A stretch of DNA of 64,000 bases. Origin: Stratiolaelaps scimitus (lineage: Eukaryota > Arthropoda > Arachnida > Mesostigmata > Laelapidae). A program made the position numbers and the translations under genes. The notes under the pieces were generated by a model that was not told the origin of the DNA, ran no database searches, and saw nothing but the letters and a program-made list of their open reading frames with translations. This document shows, in pieces, positions 26,406 through 38,365 of this stretch. The stretch spans positions 16,161,501-16,225,500 of the forward strand of contig JABWDB010000001.1 of the NCBI GenBank assembly GCA_019614645.1. The letters run 5' to 3'. Each line of letters begins with the position of its first letter. Position 1 is the first letter of the stretch.

Positions 26406-27599
26406 ACAATTGTTTGAGTTCAGATTCGTGATCATGGTCATCCATTCATGTATAAGTATTGACAACTAAAGAATTGTCGGAGACTGCGCTAACCCGTGGA
26501 ACATCTGCTCTGTGACTCATATAGCCAACATTTATTTCAGTTTCTTCAGCATTGTTTTAACTGGCTGCATCTTTTGCAGGAACATTCATTAAGAAATTTA
26601 TCCAATGAACGCCACTATGAGTTCATAATCCATAATAATGAGAACAATCAATACCTTATAACAATGACGCGAATGCACAATGGCGATACAGTCGACCAAT
26701 GTTTTTCAACGTTTGTGAACGTTAATCATAGGGATGCCTGAGAATGTTTCACATTGTTTTGAGGCTATCTCGAGTGTTTTTTTGTGTTCCACGAGGGTAC
26801 ACTATTTAAGTATATTATTATGCGATACTAAAGTGCATGTAGTAGGTTTAAACATACTATTTTTTCATATTCATGGTCATTAGCATTACGCGCATCCGTC
26901 CACTCGACTGGTCAAGTGGAGGTTGAGCTTTCAGTGAAACGTTAGCAAACAGTTTTGAACCATTTGCTATTAAAGATGATCTTAAGAGAACCGCCGTAGG
27001 CGGAATCACCGCTTGACATGAAACATTATCGTAAAATTTAGGATTGGGGGGTGCAGTGAACATATCTAACACACCCACACGCACCTTACGTCTCGCACGA
27101 GTTGCGCTATTCAGTATCTAATTCGCTGGATTCGAAAGTTCATCCAGGACAGGCCTTCTTCAAGAGGTTAGAGGCGAAATCCATTATGGACATCAGGCTT
27201 CCCCGTATGAGGTATCCATAAGGATAACTTGACGACAGCTAAGTACGTTAGTAAAAATACGTTTTTTATAGTACTTAGTGTCTCAAGTTAGCTGCGAGTA
27301 GCGAGATCTTCCTTCCTTTTGGGGTGATCCGTAAAACTTGAAATTCTGGGTTCAATTTCCAACAAACTCCTTAGGTTTTTCTTTAATATATTGTTGCTAC
27401 TATCCGTTTACCGGAAGGTTCTATTTGACCGGCGCCAACATGACCTTTTGTTAATCGACCGTAGTATCTCCCTGTAGGTATCCACCACACACCACAATGG
27501 CCGGGCTCGACTTCGCATTTTCAGATCCATAGGCAGTGCAGAGTTGCTAGCTATTTGTAATACATAGACAATGAAATTGCATTGTGCATGCATGTCATT

Positions 27600-29260
27600 T
27601 TGTCAAGATGGCTTTCTGCGTTTCGCCGTTTACACAATTAATAGCCACTCTCCGCGATGAGGTTCCAAAAGACAATGACGAGCCTGTGGGAGAATCGCTG
27701 CCGCGCGAAGATTGCACTACAAATGCAACCAGGGGAACCCCGCGGTACAACATCATCGCGAGAGATTGGTGTTCGTCCCCTCGAGCACGGTTTGACCATG
27801 GGGGCGGCAGCATTTCCCACCTATCGTTCTTCCTCTCTGCCTCTCCTTCTCTCTCCCTTGAAAACGAAACGGGGGGGGCGCGCAGAGAGGAAGGGAAAAT
27901 TGTCCCGTTTCTGCCCAAGCCACTTTCGAGACAAGCACCGCTTGCCGCGTCGGTGTCAAAGCGCCCCTTCGGCCCTGTCGTCGGCATCATCAAGGCTGCT
28001 TGCTGAAGGATGATAGAGAAAGAAATCCAGAGGGAGTGCGCTAGAGCCTGCACAGAGGACGAGTGCACGAGTTGAAGCCGGACAGGCAGGCAGGCAGCGA
28101 GCTAGCTTGCTAGCGGAAAAGCCACGGGAGAACGAGTTCGAGACGAAGTACGCTTTGTGAAAGGCCGTCCGGGGGTGCAACGGTGACGGGTACGAGGAGT
28201 TACGGAAGACCCCTGGACACGGAACCCCAGGAACGTTTGCGGAGAGAGCAGGGGGGGGCCGTTGCAGACGAGCGGCAACGCGCGTAAACGAAGCGGGGCG
28301 TAGCGTCTACTGTCGACCGACCGAGCGACGGAACGAACAGCCAGAAACCAAGCAGCCTGACGGCAGCCTAGGCAGTTACCCCGTGACGTAGGCAGCACCG
28401 GCGGCAAGCCAGCCAGCCAGCCACCCATCCACACAAACGGAACGCGGAACAAACGAACGACCGAGCGACGACAATCGGAATGCTGCTACCGTCCCCGCTG
28501 ACTACCACCACAGCTACCGCCAATTCCCCTTTTGCCTGACGCGCGCCCCGCCACCACTGCCGCTGCCACCAGCACCACCACCATCGCCGCCGCTTGCACG
28601 AGGTGCCACAAACACAGATTTGCGCCCGTTTGCGCCCGCGTCTCTCCTCCACCTTCTTCTCGTTCCCCTTCGCCATCTTCTGCTTCGTTTCTACCTCCCG
28701 CTCTCTCTCTCTCTCTCTTTCCGTGCTCTAGCTCCTCATTGCCGTTGCCACTGCCGCCCCCGCCACCGCTGGCGCTACTGCTGTCGCAGAGACGCAATCT
28801 TTCTAATTAATGAAATGTGTGTGTGTGTGTGTATCCGTGACTGGGTACGTGTGCACGCGCACGCCTTGCCTTTGCCAAACGCGCGCGCGCGCGTTCTGAG
28901 TGGAGAACGGTGGCAAACGGTAGTGGCGGCCGGTGGTGCCGGCCGGCAGTTTCAGGAAGGCAGGAGCGCAGGCTGGTTGGTCGGCCAGCCGGCCACCGCC
29001 AGCGTGCAAGTGATTAATCGAAATTCCCTAGCGCCCTCGGCTGCCCTCCCCTTAATACCCCGCCGATTTTGCCCAGTTCGGCCTAGCCAGCGACTGGAGC
29101 AGCTACGGCCCTGCATGCATGTTTGGGCTGTATGCTTGCTTGCCTTCTGCCGGGCTTACGACCTCTTGCGGGTTGTCGCTGTGCGTTCGCGCGCCGACGT
29201 CACTAGCGGTCCGTTCGTTCATTCCCGTCTGATCTGATGTCCTGCTGTTGGAGGGGGCAC
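27600..29260. other. GC-rich low-complexity island, no gene seen
   Basis: Holds CCAGCC-type repeats near 28408-28424, CCACCG/GCCGCC runs near 28550-28590, (CT)n at 28701-28718, (TG)n at 28816-28832 and alternating GC near 28881-28892. Open frames of up to 205 codons on both strands are biased and without domains. Confidence 0.55.
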
Positions 29261-29879
29261 CAGGGCTTGGAGCGGGCTGTGAGAGAGTTCTCAGCTGCAG
29301 ACTTCACTCTCAGACAATCGCGAACGGTGGGAAGGAGTATGGACGGAGACAGCTGGATATCTCTCGAGAGAACGAAATAGAGAGAGAGAGAAATATCAGC
29401 ATAACAGTCTTATAAGGTTGTGACTTCTGAAACACGTATGCTGTGTCAACCCAACGACACTCACTTATCGGTGAAAAACGGGAAAGGCATCGTCGGAGCT
29501 GACTTAGTATCGTGTAAGCGGAGGAAGGCTTACGTGACAATCGCCACTTTCTGAGTGATTATGCATCTCGTCTGCTGGCGACACTTGTGTCTCATTTCTG
29601 AGATCGACCCTATGGGGTACAACTTAAATTTGGAGTGAGTGAGGTGATCCTTCTCCACAGGATCCTCCGCCTCCTCTCTGTTGGCGTATGTATCGCGTTT
29701 CACCACAGTATATCAGATACCATGTTTGCTGTTAAAATATGCATTAGAATTCTGCATGATCTAATCATTCATTTCGGTATCAATGCTACTATACTGATTG
29801 AACTTTTTGCACATTACATTATTATACGTTGTCAAGCAAACGCAGATATGTTATATATGCGCGTATATCGAATTCTGCC

Positions 29880-30609
29880 GTGAGAGCCCTGCATGATGTT
29901 CCCGTCCCACTCCGTCGGGATAACATCCAGGCTCTCCAGGTAGGACAATCGCCGTTTGATCAACATGCTGGCGGCTAACATGAAGCACACTCTTTTATTG
30001 GCCATTTCCCGCCAAAACGACGGCGCAGTTGGTTATCCCTTACCCGGCACGTAGACACACGTTGAAGAGTTCTGTCCAGTATGGGGTCAGAGTGAGGGCG
30101 CTCCTGAGGTGCTCGTTACAAGCCCTATGCGGGCCGGCCGCCTTGTTGGCCTGAAGTCCCTTGAGGGCCTACATAACCTCCCGCACAGTGAGCGCCTGTC
30201 CAAGCAGGTCGCGCTCCGTGCTCTTTTCTCATCCCTCATCACCGTAGCAACCGATGGCCCCACTCAGGGAACCGTATCACATATCGCGAACATTCCACTG
30301 AAGTGGTCGATTAAAGCGGCTGAACTAATCGGACATGTAGTCGAGCTGCAGCGACTCTGCCATTTATGAGACTGCATCTTAGCTTCCGCTATGAAGCGGG
30401 TCTCAAACATCTCCTGGTACTTCTTCCATTGATAAGCTATGTTCTCCGGGTACCGCCTTGAAAGCTGCAACCAGAGGGTACGCAGGTGACTGTACCTCCG
30501 CTGTTAGTCTGAAGGCGCCCTGAGTTTTCACAACGCAAATCAGTGGATCGCGGACTGCTACGACGTCCTTCTCCATCATTATAGAGCACTGAAATGCCTC
30601 CAAGCTCAC
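29880..30609 (-). pseudogene. LINE ORF2 fragment: linker and N-terminal reverse transcriptase
   Basis: In the direction of translation the pieces are KTQGAFRLTAEVQSP, then QLSRRYPENIAYQWKKYQEM (the helical linker found between endonuclease and RT in many LINEs), then SSAALIDHFSGMF. After these come EVM-stop-ALKGLQANKAAGP and NEHLRSALTLTPYWTELFNV, which is the KAAGPDG...NEHL block at the start of the RT domain. There the glycine-aspartate pair has mutated to PHRAC. The frame breaks at least twice (near 30460 and 30040) and holds several stops. Beyond FNVCLRAG the frame shifts again and similarity fades by about 29885. It is the mid-part of the same ORF2 whose end lies on the plus strand at 31.6-32.8 kb. 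Confidence 0.75.
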
Positions 30610-30615
30610 CAGTTA

Positions 30616-31027
30616 TTAGAAGACAGAGATATCGAACGGGCTCGTCATCGGGGTTTCCGTCGGCACCAGAATTTCTATATTATCCCAGACTGTCGGAGCG
30701 AAAAGTGAATTGCAGTGCCCTCGGGGTTTTATTCGGTGATTCTCAGTATCTCGATGGGGTAGTGCTCCCCGTCGGGTGCTCTGCGATCGAGCCCTGTGGT
30801 GGCGTTGACGGAAGGGCCCTTGTTGTTGGGAGCTGTCTGTGCGCCCCGTCGTCGGTGGCGATCCCTTTTTGCGATGACTGGCACGTTGCCGGGTGCCATT
30901 TCCGGTTCCTCGTTCCTGCCCGGGATCGCTGTGAATCCGTGAAGTCTTGGCCAAATGGAGGAACGGATAAAACATGAACCTCAAACCTTGCCTGTGAGCC
31001 GACCAGTTTCTCTGCAAGGCTCTTCAT
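30616..31027 (-). pseudogene. Probable C-terminal remains of LINE ORF1
   Basis: Between the PHD/coiled-coil piece and the ORF2 linker, two overlapping frames stay open. One reads MKSLAEKLVGSQARFEVHVL and then becomes rich in Arg, Ser, Gln and Pro, as the basic tails of ORF1 proteins often are. I see no RRM or CCHC knuckle and no endonuclease signature such as GDFN or SDH. The assignment rests on position between two better supported pieces. Confidence 0.3.
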
Positions 31028-31131
31028 CTGAACCTCTCAGCTTCGGCTGTCACATTCTCGATGTTCATCTTCGATGCCGCGCGCGGACCGCCAGCATTGT
31101 CATTTGAACAAGTGTTGTCTCAGTGCAGGGC

Positions 31132-31560
31132 CTAGGGGCTCGTGACGCTATCTTCCTCGGCGGGCGAGGAGAGGGAGCATCGACAGTTTGGCAAGAAACG
31201 TTGACCACTTGACTGTCCGACACTGAAGGCAAACTGCTCCAGCTTCTCTTTCAAGTCCGTCACCTCCCTTTCTAGCGTTAGCATAAATTGGAACAGGAAC
31301 GACGGACAATTCGTTGACACGGACTTGAAAAGGCATGTATCCAGGCATTTCATAAAGCGTCCAGCTGACCAGGTCGCTATGACCAGACTGGACACTCGAC
31401 ATATCCAACTAACAGTCGGGTACACATCGTCGTTGGTTCTACAAGCCACATGGACCAGCCTGCGACATCTCGCGCAGCACACATAGAGACGGCCCTAAGT
31501 ACATTCATCACATCCTGCACAGCCACGTTCGACCGCTGCGTGTCGGGGGGATCGATCGCT
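31132..31560 (-). pseudogene. LINE ORF1 fragment: PHD-like zinc finger and coiled coil
   Basis: The first zinc pair is in CAGCDECT (31521-31498). After a stop and a one-base frame change, the second part reads CARCRRLVHVAC, which fits CX2CX4HX2C exactly (31476-31441). A WIC follows at 31407-31399, whose partner cysteine is lost. A heptad-rich segment LTLEREVTDLKEKLEQ then suggests a coiled coil. PHD finger plus coiled coil is a known ORF1 layout in CR1/L2-like LINEs. Zinc ligands in two frames plus an in-frame TAG show decay. A cellular PHD protein fragment is possible, but the adjacent ORF2 remains on the same strand argue for the LINE. Confidence 0.55.
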
Positions 31561-31639
31561 GTCGGAAGGATTACCCTTAATTAAGGGAACGTGGATTTGT
31601 ATTCACGCTCTCGAAAACACTCACTTTTCACGCTCGAAG

Positions 31640-32800
31640 AAGCTGGATGAGCCCTCAAGGTGTCTTTTCGCACATCTCCGCAAACGTGTGAAAATATATT
31701 GTCGGATCACTCGGGCGGTGATGACTAGATTGCTACTAGGGAGGTCCGGGTTTGCACCATGGGGTTCGCGACGAGACCGAGGAGTGACTGAACGTACGTC
31801 GGTTCGATTCGATCCAGCAGACGAATAGGTGCGAAGAGAGTGTTCGACGAAAACAGCATGCAGGGTTCTCTTGGCAGACACTAAGAAAGCACTTGCGAAG
31901 CCATGGAACCCTCTCGTCGAGGCGTTCCTCGATTTCGGGGCCCAGACACAGCGCCAAGAGGCCCAAATTTGAATATTTTTGCGCACGTATGTATCCCCAA
32001 GAACGTGCTCGACCCCCTAGCAGTAATCTTGCTGAATAATAAGATAAGTATCGACGACGGGATAGCGGTGTTGCTTCCTTCCTGCAAATGTACTTTGAGT
32101 ATAGCACAAGGTGACAACGTTAGCCCCCTCCTGTTCTCAGTTCTACGTACAGTCCTCCCTGGCAAAATAAAGAACCCCAGGAATCTTGTAGAAGGATGAT
32201 CCTGTATTCGGATGATTTGGTCATCTATGGCTTCAGAAGATTCTCGGTTGAGCAGGCTCTTGCCACTGGCTGCAGGCTGCAGTAGCAGAACTGGCACGTT
32301 GAAGAACCCATCTCGCGCATCGGTTGCTTGACCATGGCCCCAGTGGCGGCTTATCGAATGTTCACCATATGGGAGACCTGACAGTTGAAATTTTGAAACT
32401 CTTCCATCTGATGAAGACCTACAATCTGAAGCGCGTGCTAGGTTTACATCATTCAGCAAGAAATCGGCTCGCTAACCTAGTGCCCTCGTCGAAAATCGCA
32501 GAGCCGGCTTGCGACTTCTATCGCCGCCATCTCCGACCGCGTCGAAAGATAGGAGCAGAAGGTCGCCGAGAGATTGATGTGGAATTCTTCAACAAGGAAC
32601 GAATGAAGGCAATGAAACGAATGCGAGATAATGAATGGAAAAAGTCGAGCCGCACGAATCGTCTCGGCGTCACTCGCTTTACTAAACATGGCTTTCAGCA
32701 TAAGCTGTCTACAGTTCATCCAACCGTAGCATGTATGTGCAAAGGTGTGAGGAGAGCTGTCAAAGATAACATGACTACCACGGCCTGGTTCCTGCACTAA
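31640..32800 (+). pseudogene. LINE ORF2 fragment: reverse transcriptase core and C-terminal domain
   Basis: In order along the plus strand: RITRAVMTRLLLGRSGFAPW (the ...GFRPG block, 31698-31757); CRVLLADTKKALAK (motif A, FxDxxKAF-type, about 31860); IPKNVLDPLAVILLNNKI then QGDNVSPLLFSVL (motif B, about 32105); MILYSDDLVIYG (catalytic YxDD, 32196-32231); and VAAYRMFTIWE. After a frame change come DLTVEILKLFHLMKTYNLKR and RNRLANLV. An open frame to 32800 then carries RLGVTRFTKHGFQHKL and CMCKGVRR, which match the C-terminal TRFAVHGFHHK...CxC zinc-knuckle region of tick and mite LINEs. There is a stop before motif A, at least three frameshifts, and a deletion of about 100 residues after YSDD. 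Confidence 0.85.
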
Positions 32801-33009
32801 GAACTTGGGCTCACTGATATCAATTATAATAGTCTCGGCTCCATGCCCGTGTTGTTAATATTTGGGTTTAAAACATGGAATAGGTTTTCCTCTTATTCAA
32901 TTTCACAGTCCTCATACCGAAGACAGGCTAACTTCGATGCAATAACATGTATATATTATATTTCGTGGCATACCTTATCATTGTGTCGATTCTATTTTTT
33001 GTATACAGC

Positions 33010-33037
33010 ATATATATATATATATATATATATATAT
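33010..33037. repeat. (TA)n microsatellite at the centre of a perfect palindrome
   Basis: Fourteen TA units flanked by ACAGCA (33005-33010) and TGCTGT (33037-33042). The inverted arms make a 38-base perfect palindrome. Confidence 0.95.
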
Positions 33038-34669
33038 GCTGTTGACCTGCTAAAAACAAAGATAAATAACTGAGTATACTGAATTCCAACACTTCATTAA
33101 GATGCGTTTTGTACGCGTCGCTAACCTTGTGGATAAACAACGTCATAACTGACAATAAAACATGATAACTACGTTGCTCACCATTTTCTGTAGTTAAGTG
33201 TCAGTAAATGTTTTGCAGTGGATGCATTTTTAATGTCTTACGTATAATACTTTCATATTTAGTTTTCCCACAAATTGTTTAACAATATAGAATGTGGTTT
33301 GCATTTGAGCTCGTTTGTTTGGCTGGCGACGGCTAAACCTCCTGAATAGCAGAGTGGAAAGGCGGTAGAAGGTGCATTCGCCATCTGGCATTAGATATTT
33401 CAGAGGATTATACCCACCCCTCTACTCTTTGCCGTCCGCAGAGCGTCGCATGCCTGCAGAATAGGCGGGTCACCCGGCAGTCAACCCACCAGGTATTGCT
33501 GGCAGCCGAATGCGGCGTAATCCGAATTTGGACACTAGGTAGACCAGGTTCCGCCAACTGCTTCAAGGGGAGGCAGTGCCGGGGCTCGTGGCCGCACCAT
33601 CGCATTGCCCATGGGGATAAGGAAGGCCAGTGTGTAGGAGGAAGCAAGTTAGGTTCAAGTTGGAGTCCGTTAGCGTGATGGTGCTATAGAGGAAGGACCC
33701 GGAGCTTCAAGTTAGGCAGTTGGTATGCGTGAGGACTTGCAGCGCGTATTGCAGGTCTCAGATCGGAGCCAATTAGTGCACACGTGACATAGAATTGGCT
33801 CGAAGTAGGCAGTGGCCAACACAGCAGGTGGAACAGCTGTGGAAAACAGGCGAACCTCAGTATCTCGGCACGATGACTGTGGCTATGAGTATGATGACGA
33901 TGGAGCGCGGTACGCTGCCATGGTCCTTCTTGCCCGCGGGCAGTCCCGACCGTCCCAGTAAAGTGGCCAATTGGCCAACACAGCGAGTTCGTCCTTCCGC
34001 TGGCCATGGCGGTGTGTTCCTTGGAACTTCTCAGTCGGTGCGGGATTGGTCGCTTTTGGGGTGAACTCCTTTCAGGGATCCTCGCCCATGAGGACCGGAC
34101 GTTTCACTCCCTTTCCTTGCCGTCCTTCCCTTTGAGTCTATAACGGGGAAAGAAAACTCGAGCCACTGCTGGCGGGAGACAACGGGTGGCTAGCTAGAGC
34201 GACAAAAGCGTCCCGTGAGCGGAGACAACGAACCACTCGCTCGACACGGTAGTGGCGAATAGACGAGTGTGCAAGCCTTACTTTCTTTTAGCAACGGCTC
34301 AACCGCCGGCGTCAACTTGACAGGCCTGACGGGTCGAGCCCATTGCTGGGGGGCAAAAACCGTTCTCGTTCCTACCACGCACGGGAACTACTGCTACTAC
34401 AACTACTACCACGACATGCTTTGCACTCCGCTCTCAGCCATCCTGTGCTATCCTGCTTACGAAGTCGAGGTACATGTTGTCTATCTATTGCGGCAGTAAA
34501 GCAGTGGCCGTTTGCAAAAGAGAACGAAGCGAAAGACTCTTGTGAACACTCAGCCTCTGTCAGTCTCCACCACCCCATGCCCCTTTGCTTGCGCCGATGG
34601 AGGCCGATAAAGCCCAGTCGAGAGAGCGCGGTAATGATGGAATGCCTAATTAAGCGACAACCCTATACT

Positions 34670-34703
34670 AGCAGCAGCAGCAGCAGTAGCAGCAGGCAGG
34701 CAG
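34670..34703. repeat. (CAG)n and (CAGG)n tract
   Basis: Six CAG units, an interruption, then CAGG units on the plus strand. Confidence 0.9.
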
Positions 34704-37700
34704 GCGTGCGGGACGCGCGCACCGCGCCAAGGGGCGTAGCCTGGCAGCAGGTCTCAGCCTTCATCAAGTGTACATCTCTGGTTCGGTCGAGGCCATGTTG
34801 CGTTAGACAGACTGCCAGCGCTTCGCAGGATGAGCTCTTGGTCTTCAGTTCGGGTGGCTCGTGCGTTCCGCTTTTTTAGTCGTCCGTCTCTTCCTCCTTA
34901 CCTATCTTTCACTTTCGTTCTCCCTGCGTAAGGTTCCGTGTAGCCAAAGGGGGCTGTATTCACGTTTCTGGATAACGACTGCTACAGGATGTGGACTCTG
35001 TAAGAGCTGGGTTGCCTCACACAGCTGGAATAATTCCTTCCCCACGTCGGCTTCGAAACCCAGATTCGGTCAGCAAACCCACATCCGGCGTATGTTTACG
35101 GACGGCCGAACGGCGAAACGCAATGACTTCGTTGTATTCGTTGGCACACAACCTACCTCACAGTCGACTGGGTCGTAAGCGCAACACCTGCCCTGTCTTG
35201 TCATCTCACTGTCTCCCAGAAGCAAGCAGCGTCACTCTCTCCTCTCTATCTTCGCTCCTCTGCTTTTTACACTCGACGAACCTGCGGCCGGTTGCGGACG
35301 GGGAACAATATTATGCTGATTGCAACATCGTGCAGGTACAAACAGCTGCTGTTTGTACACGCCGCGCATGATTCAACTGAGGCGCCGCACTGGTGACAGA
35401 TTTTGTTTGCTAACGGAGAGACTCCGCCCCACCGAAAAAGGCCAACAGCAGCAGCAGCAGAAATGTTATTATTTTGTTATATCGTGTAATAATAAAGAGA
35501 CAATGATAAAATTAGGTTTCACGAGTTTACGCCCCGCATAAAGAGAACCTCTCTTTGGAAAACCCCCAAAAGCTAAATGTATTTATGGCTGCAATACCTG
35601 CTCACATTCCCTACCACAAAAGCCAGTTGTGATTTTTTTAACGCATCACGTCCGTGTATTACTTGGAGTTCGTCTGTCCTACAATGAATGCTTGTGCAAC
35701 TGCAATATAGAGACTGATGACAAAAGACACAACTATAATTCGGCACGAAACAAAATATCTTCGCTTTGGGCTACAAATGAACATATTCCTTCAAATAATG
35801 TCTGCCTTGGCCTAGCTCGCATGGGTTTTCTCAAAGAGATTCCCCGACAAACTGGTCTCTTTGTTCGTTGCTTTTATCTCCAGCATCAGTTTTGATGGGA
35901 GGTGAAGGTCGTATTCCCCAGAATCATGATTGCCTACAATGTGTCATTGAAAAATTTCACGCAAATATCATCCTTATATTTTTATCATCAATCATTAATG
36001 CATGCTTGATATCACGCCATTTGTCAACTATTGTTGATTTAGTGAACCAAGCGGAAGACAAGAATCAATTAGTACGCTCCGGCTTAGAATGTGAAGGATA
36101 CAGTAAAGCCTCGAGCGAATGTCGTATCAAATACTGGTGCGGTACCTTCTACTAAATTTTCCTGTACGGGCATTCACCATGACTTTGGTAGACCGATAAG
36201 CAAGGAAAGTGACACATGGATCTACAATTGGAGGGTAGTCACGAGACATTGTAGCTATTGCTTGTAAAACATCTTGTAGACATCAGAGCTGGCTGAGCCC
36301 TTATTGGTTTCGTAAGCCACACACAAAATGTGCTGAACGATAGCCGCGGTTATATATATTCGCTCAGATACACAATGCTTTGACGACACGACTCGAAATG
36401 TATTTAGCATAAATCAGTGTAGATAGGCAGGTAATGTTTTCTTAGGCATTAGTCATTTGTCTCATGCGCATACGCCGCGTTCTCTCATTCAGGTTCATTC
36501 GACTACAATAATCAGACCCGCTCTCAAGTTATTGAATCATGGCTCTTTCTGTGAACGTTGAGCGGCAGCCAGCTTGGTGGCACTCTACTTGCTTCGCTCA
36601 TTGGTAGTGCTCGTGAGTAATGTCCTAACCATTTCTGCCATGCCACCGTTGCCTGCCCGAGAGCTAGCCGGCGGACGAGGGCACGATCGTTCGTGACGAG
36701 AACCCCCCCCCCTTCAAATGTCTCTTCTGTGTCTGACCGACATCCTTTTGAATCCTTCTATCCACAAACGGTCGACGTCACTCCATTCGTTCGTTCGTGT
36801 GATCGGACCAGCAAGGTTCGCAAAAAAATTGGAGAATTGAGGCTAACAACGAGCTTCGAGCTGTTGAGGTTACTTCCACCCGCCCCTTCCCCATTGTGCT
36901 CAACCGAGACCCGGACACTGGTTCCTTCTTCAGTGCTATCTGCCAGCATGCGCTTCATTGTTCCGAATTGGACGGCGATTCCTCCACGGGGAAAATCGAC
37001 GGTTGACGCGCACCGCCCCGGATAGCTCAGTCTGTCTGCTCCACCATGACTAGCCAGTTACCACATAGCAGGCTTGCCTCAGCGGACGGCCGCGCTTCTC
37101 GTCTCGAGCTAAGCACCGCGCAGAGAGAGTGAGCGAGAGCGGTAGGGACAGAGTGAGAAAGAAAAGGGCCGTGTCTTTGTGCCGCCACTCTGGCAATCTT
37201 AGATGGTGGTACGCTATCCTTCTGCAGGAAACGCATTTGAGACAAAATGGCTGCATACGTTTTGCCGAAGTCGAAGAACTGAGAGAGCGAATAAAGTGCC
37301 TCCTATAGCCGTTTGATCTTTACGGGTTACGTAATCGAAGCTCACGAAAAGATACAGCAAGAAGACCTAATGCGAGTGACTATGACTACCCGTTCGTGAA
37401 TATGAACGGGTATAGCACCTGTATACGAGAAAACCAGAAAACGAAAAACTCACGCAACTGGAACAAGCCAGCGGAGTAATTTTATCTGGGTTATCTGATA
37501 ACTGCACCTTGGTCACGGAATTACTGGAGTCGCAATGCAATCAAGGTGGTGAAGCAAGGTAATGGTTGTAACAGCAGCAGAATAATGGGATGATATTATA
37601 AGAGCAATGCCATAAGCTGATTGAAATGGGGAATTTGAAATACTGCAATGAGATAACTGAAACTGGACAACAAAAATAATACGAACACCCGAATAATGGT

Positions 37701-38223
37701 ACCTGTATGGTGTGGAGAATATCGAGACAGGAATGAAGAAGTACTGCTTGAGCTTGAGTGTCCATAGCCGTTAAAAATGGTCCAATCTGCTTATATGTAG
37801 TGACCCTCGTTAGCATAAAGGTCGGGCGGCGTCAATCACTCAGTGCAATGTCCAAGAATGAAATGTCTTGAGAAACACCGACCACATTGCGCCGCAGTCT
37901 TGCATGCGGCTACTAGTCGCCCTTTAAACACAAATATCTTCCAGCCTCTTTGAATCAGGAGTCGATCATAGTAAGATCCGTATTTTTTTTTTCGTAATTA
38001 CCTGCAATTCTTCGGGTTATCGGGAGCACGCTTTTATGCCAAGCCAACCAACAAAAACTTCACGTCAGTCCTACTGCTCGTTGCGGAAATATTTGAACAG
38101 CCAATATTTCGAGTGTCTTGAGTCTTCTCTATGCTAAACTGTCCCCTATTTTAGTCCCGCCGCTACTGGCGCTCTATCTATCACCATCACTGCGAGGATA
38201 ACAAAAATATAAATATTTACTAC

Positions 38224-38365
38224 CCAACGTGCCATTCAGCCCAAGCCGTTCTAACGTTTCCTCTACAATCACAATTCCCACTTCAATGGAGTGCCGCCCA
38301 TCCACCCTTGACCTCGGGATTCTGGTGATACGGTCCACAAGAACGTTTCTCCTCCTTCCAGCGAC
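38224..38365 (-). CDS. Unidentified exon-like frame
   Basis: A 142-nt interval bounded by TATACAG and by TTGG|GTAGTAA, open in one frame: VAGRRRNVLVDRITRIPRSR and then a run ending EETLERLGLNGTLG. Composition is like a globular protein and not repetitive. I do not recognise a family. The donor is only fair and the acceptor has a poor pyrimidine tract, so this may be chance. It lies about 5 kb downstream of the phosphatase-like exons on the same strand and could be a later exon of that gene; the sequence does not show this. Confidence 0.22.

Larger units (their letters stand above)
20901..29880. other. Non-coding interval, no gene recognised
   Basis: About 9 kb of mainly AT-rich DNA with GC-rich islands at about 23.4-23.9 and 27.6-29.3 kb and three (TA)n arrays. 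Frames at minus 21986-22414 (142 codons) and minus 24047-24304 read without low complexity but match no family I know and lie within the length range expected by chance. Confidence 0.5.
29880..32800. mobile_element. Decayed non-LTR retrotransposon (LINE) with inverted 5' half
   Basis: One composite element. Minus-strand pieces give ORF1 (about 31560 to 31132) and then ORF2 from the linker before the reverse transcriptase into its first blocks (about 30600 to 29880). Plus-strand pieces (about 31640 to 32800) give the remaining reverse transcriptase blocks and the C-terminal domain. All parts carry stops and frameshifts, so the copy is dead. The endonuclease domain was not found, because only about 500 nt separate the ORF1 coiled coil from the ORF2 linker. 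About 100 residues are also missing between the YSDD block and the thumb. The layout fits one insertion with a twin-primed 5' inversion; two abutting copies is the alternative. Exact ends and target-site duplications could not be placed. Confidence 0.8.
32801..38223. other. Non-coding interval, no gene recognised
   Basis: AT-rich at both ends. A GC-rich island at about 34.1-35.45 kb includes a CAG/CAGG run (34670-34703). No frame here has a domain or convincing splice context. Confidence 0.5.

Noticed and set aside
33400..34060. Opposed frames with Cys/His/Trp content as a possible zinc-finger or transposon gene
   Set aside because: Cysteine and histidine spacing fits no finger pattern and no catalytic triad is visible.
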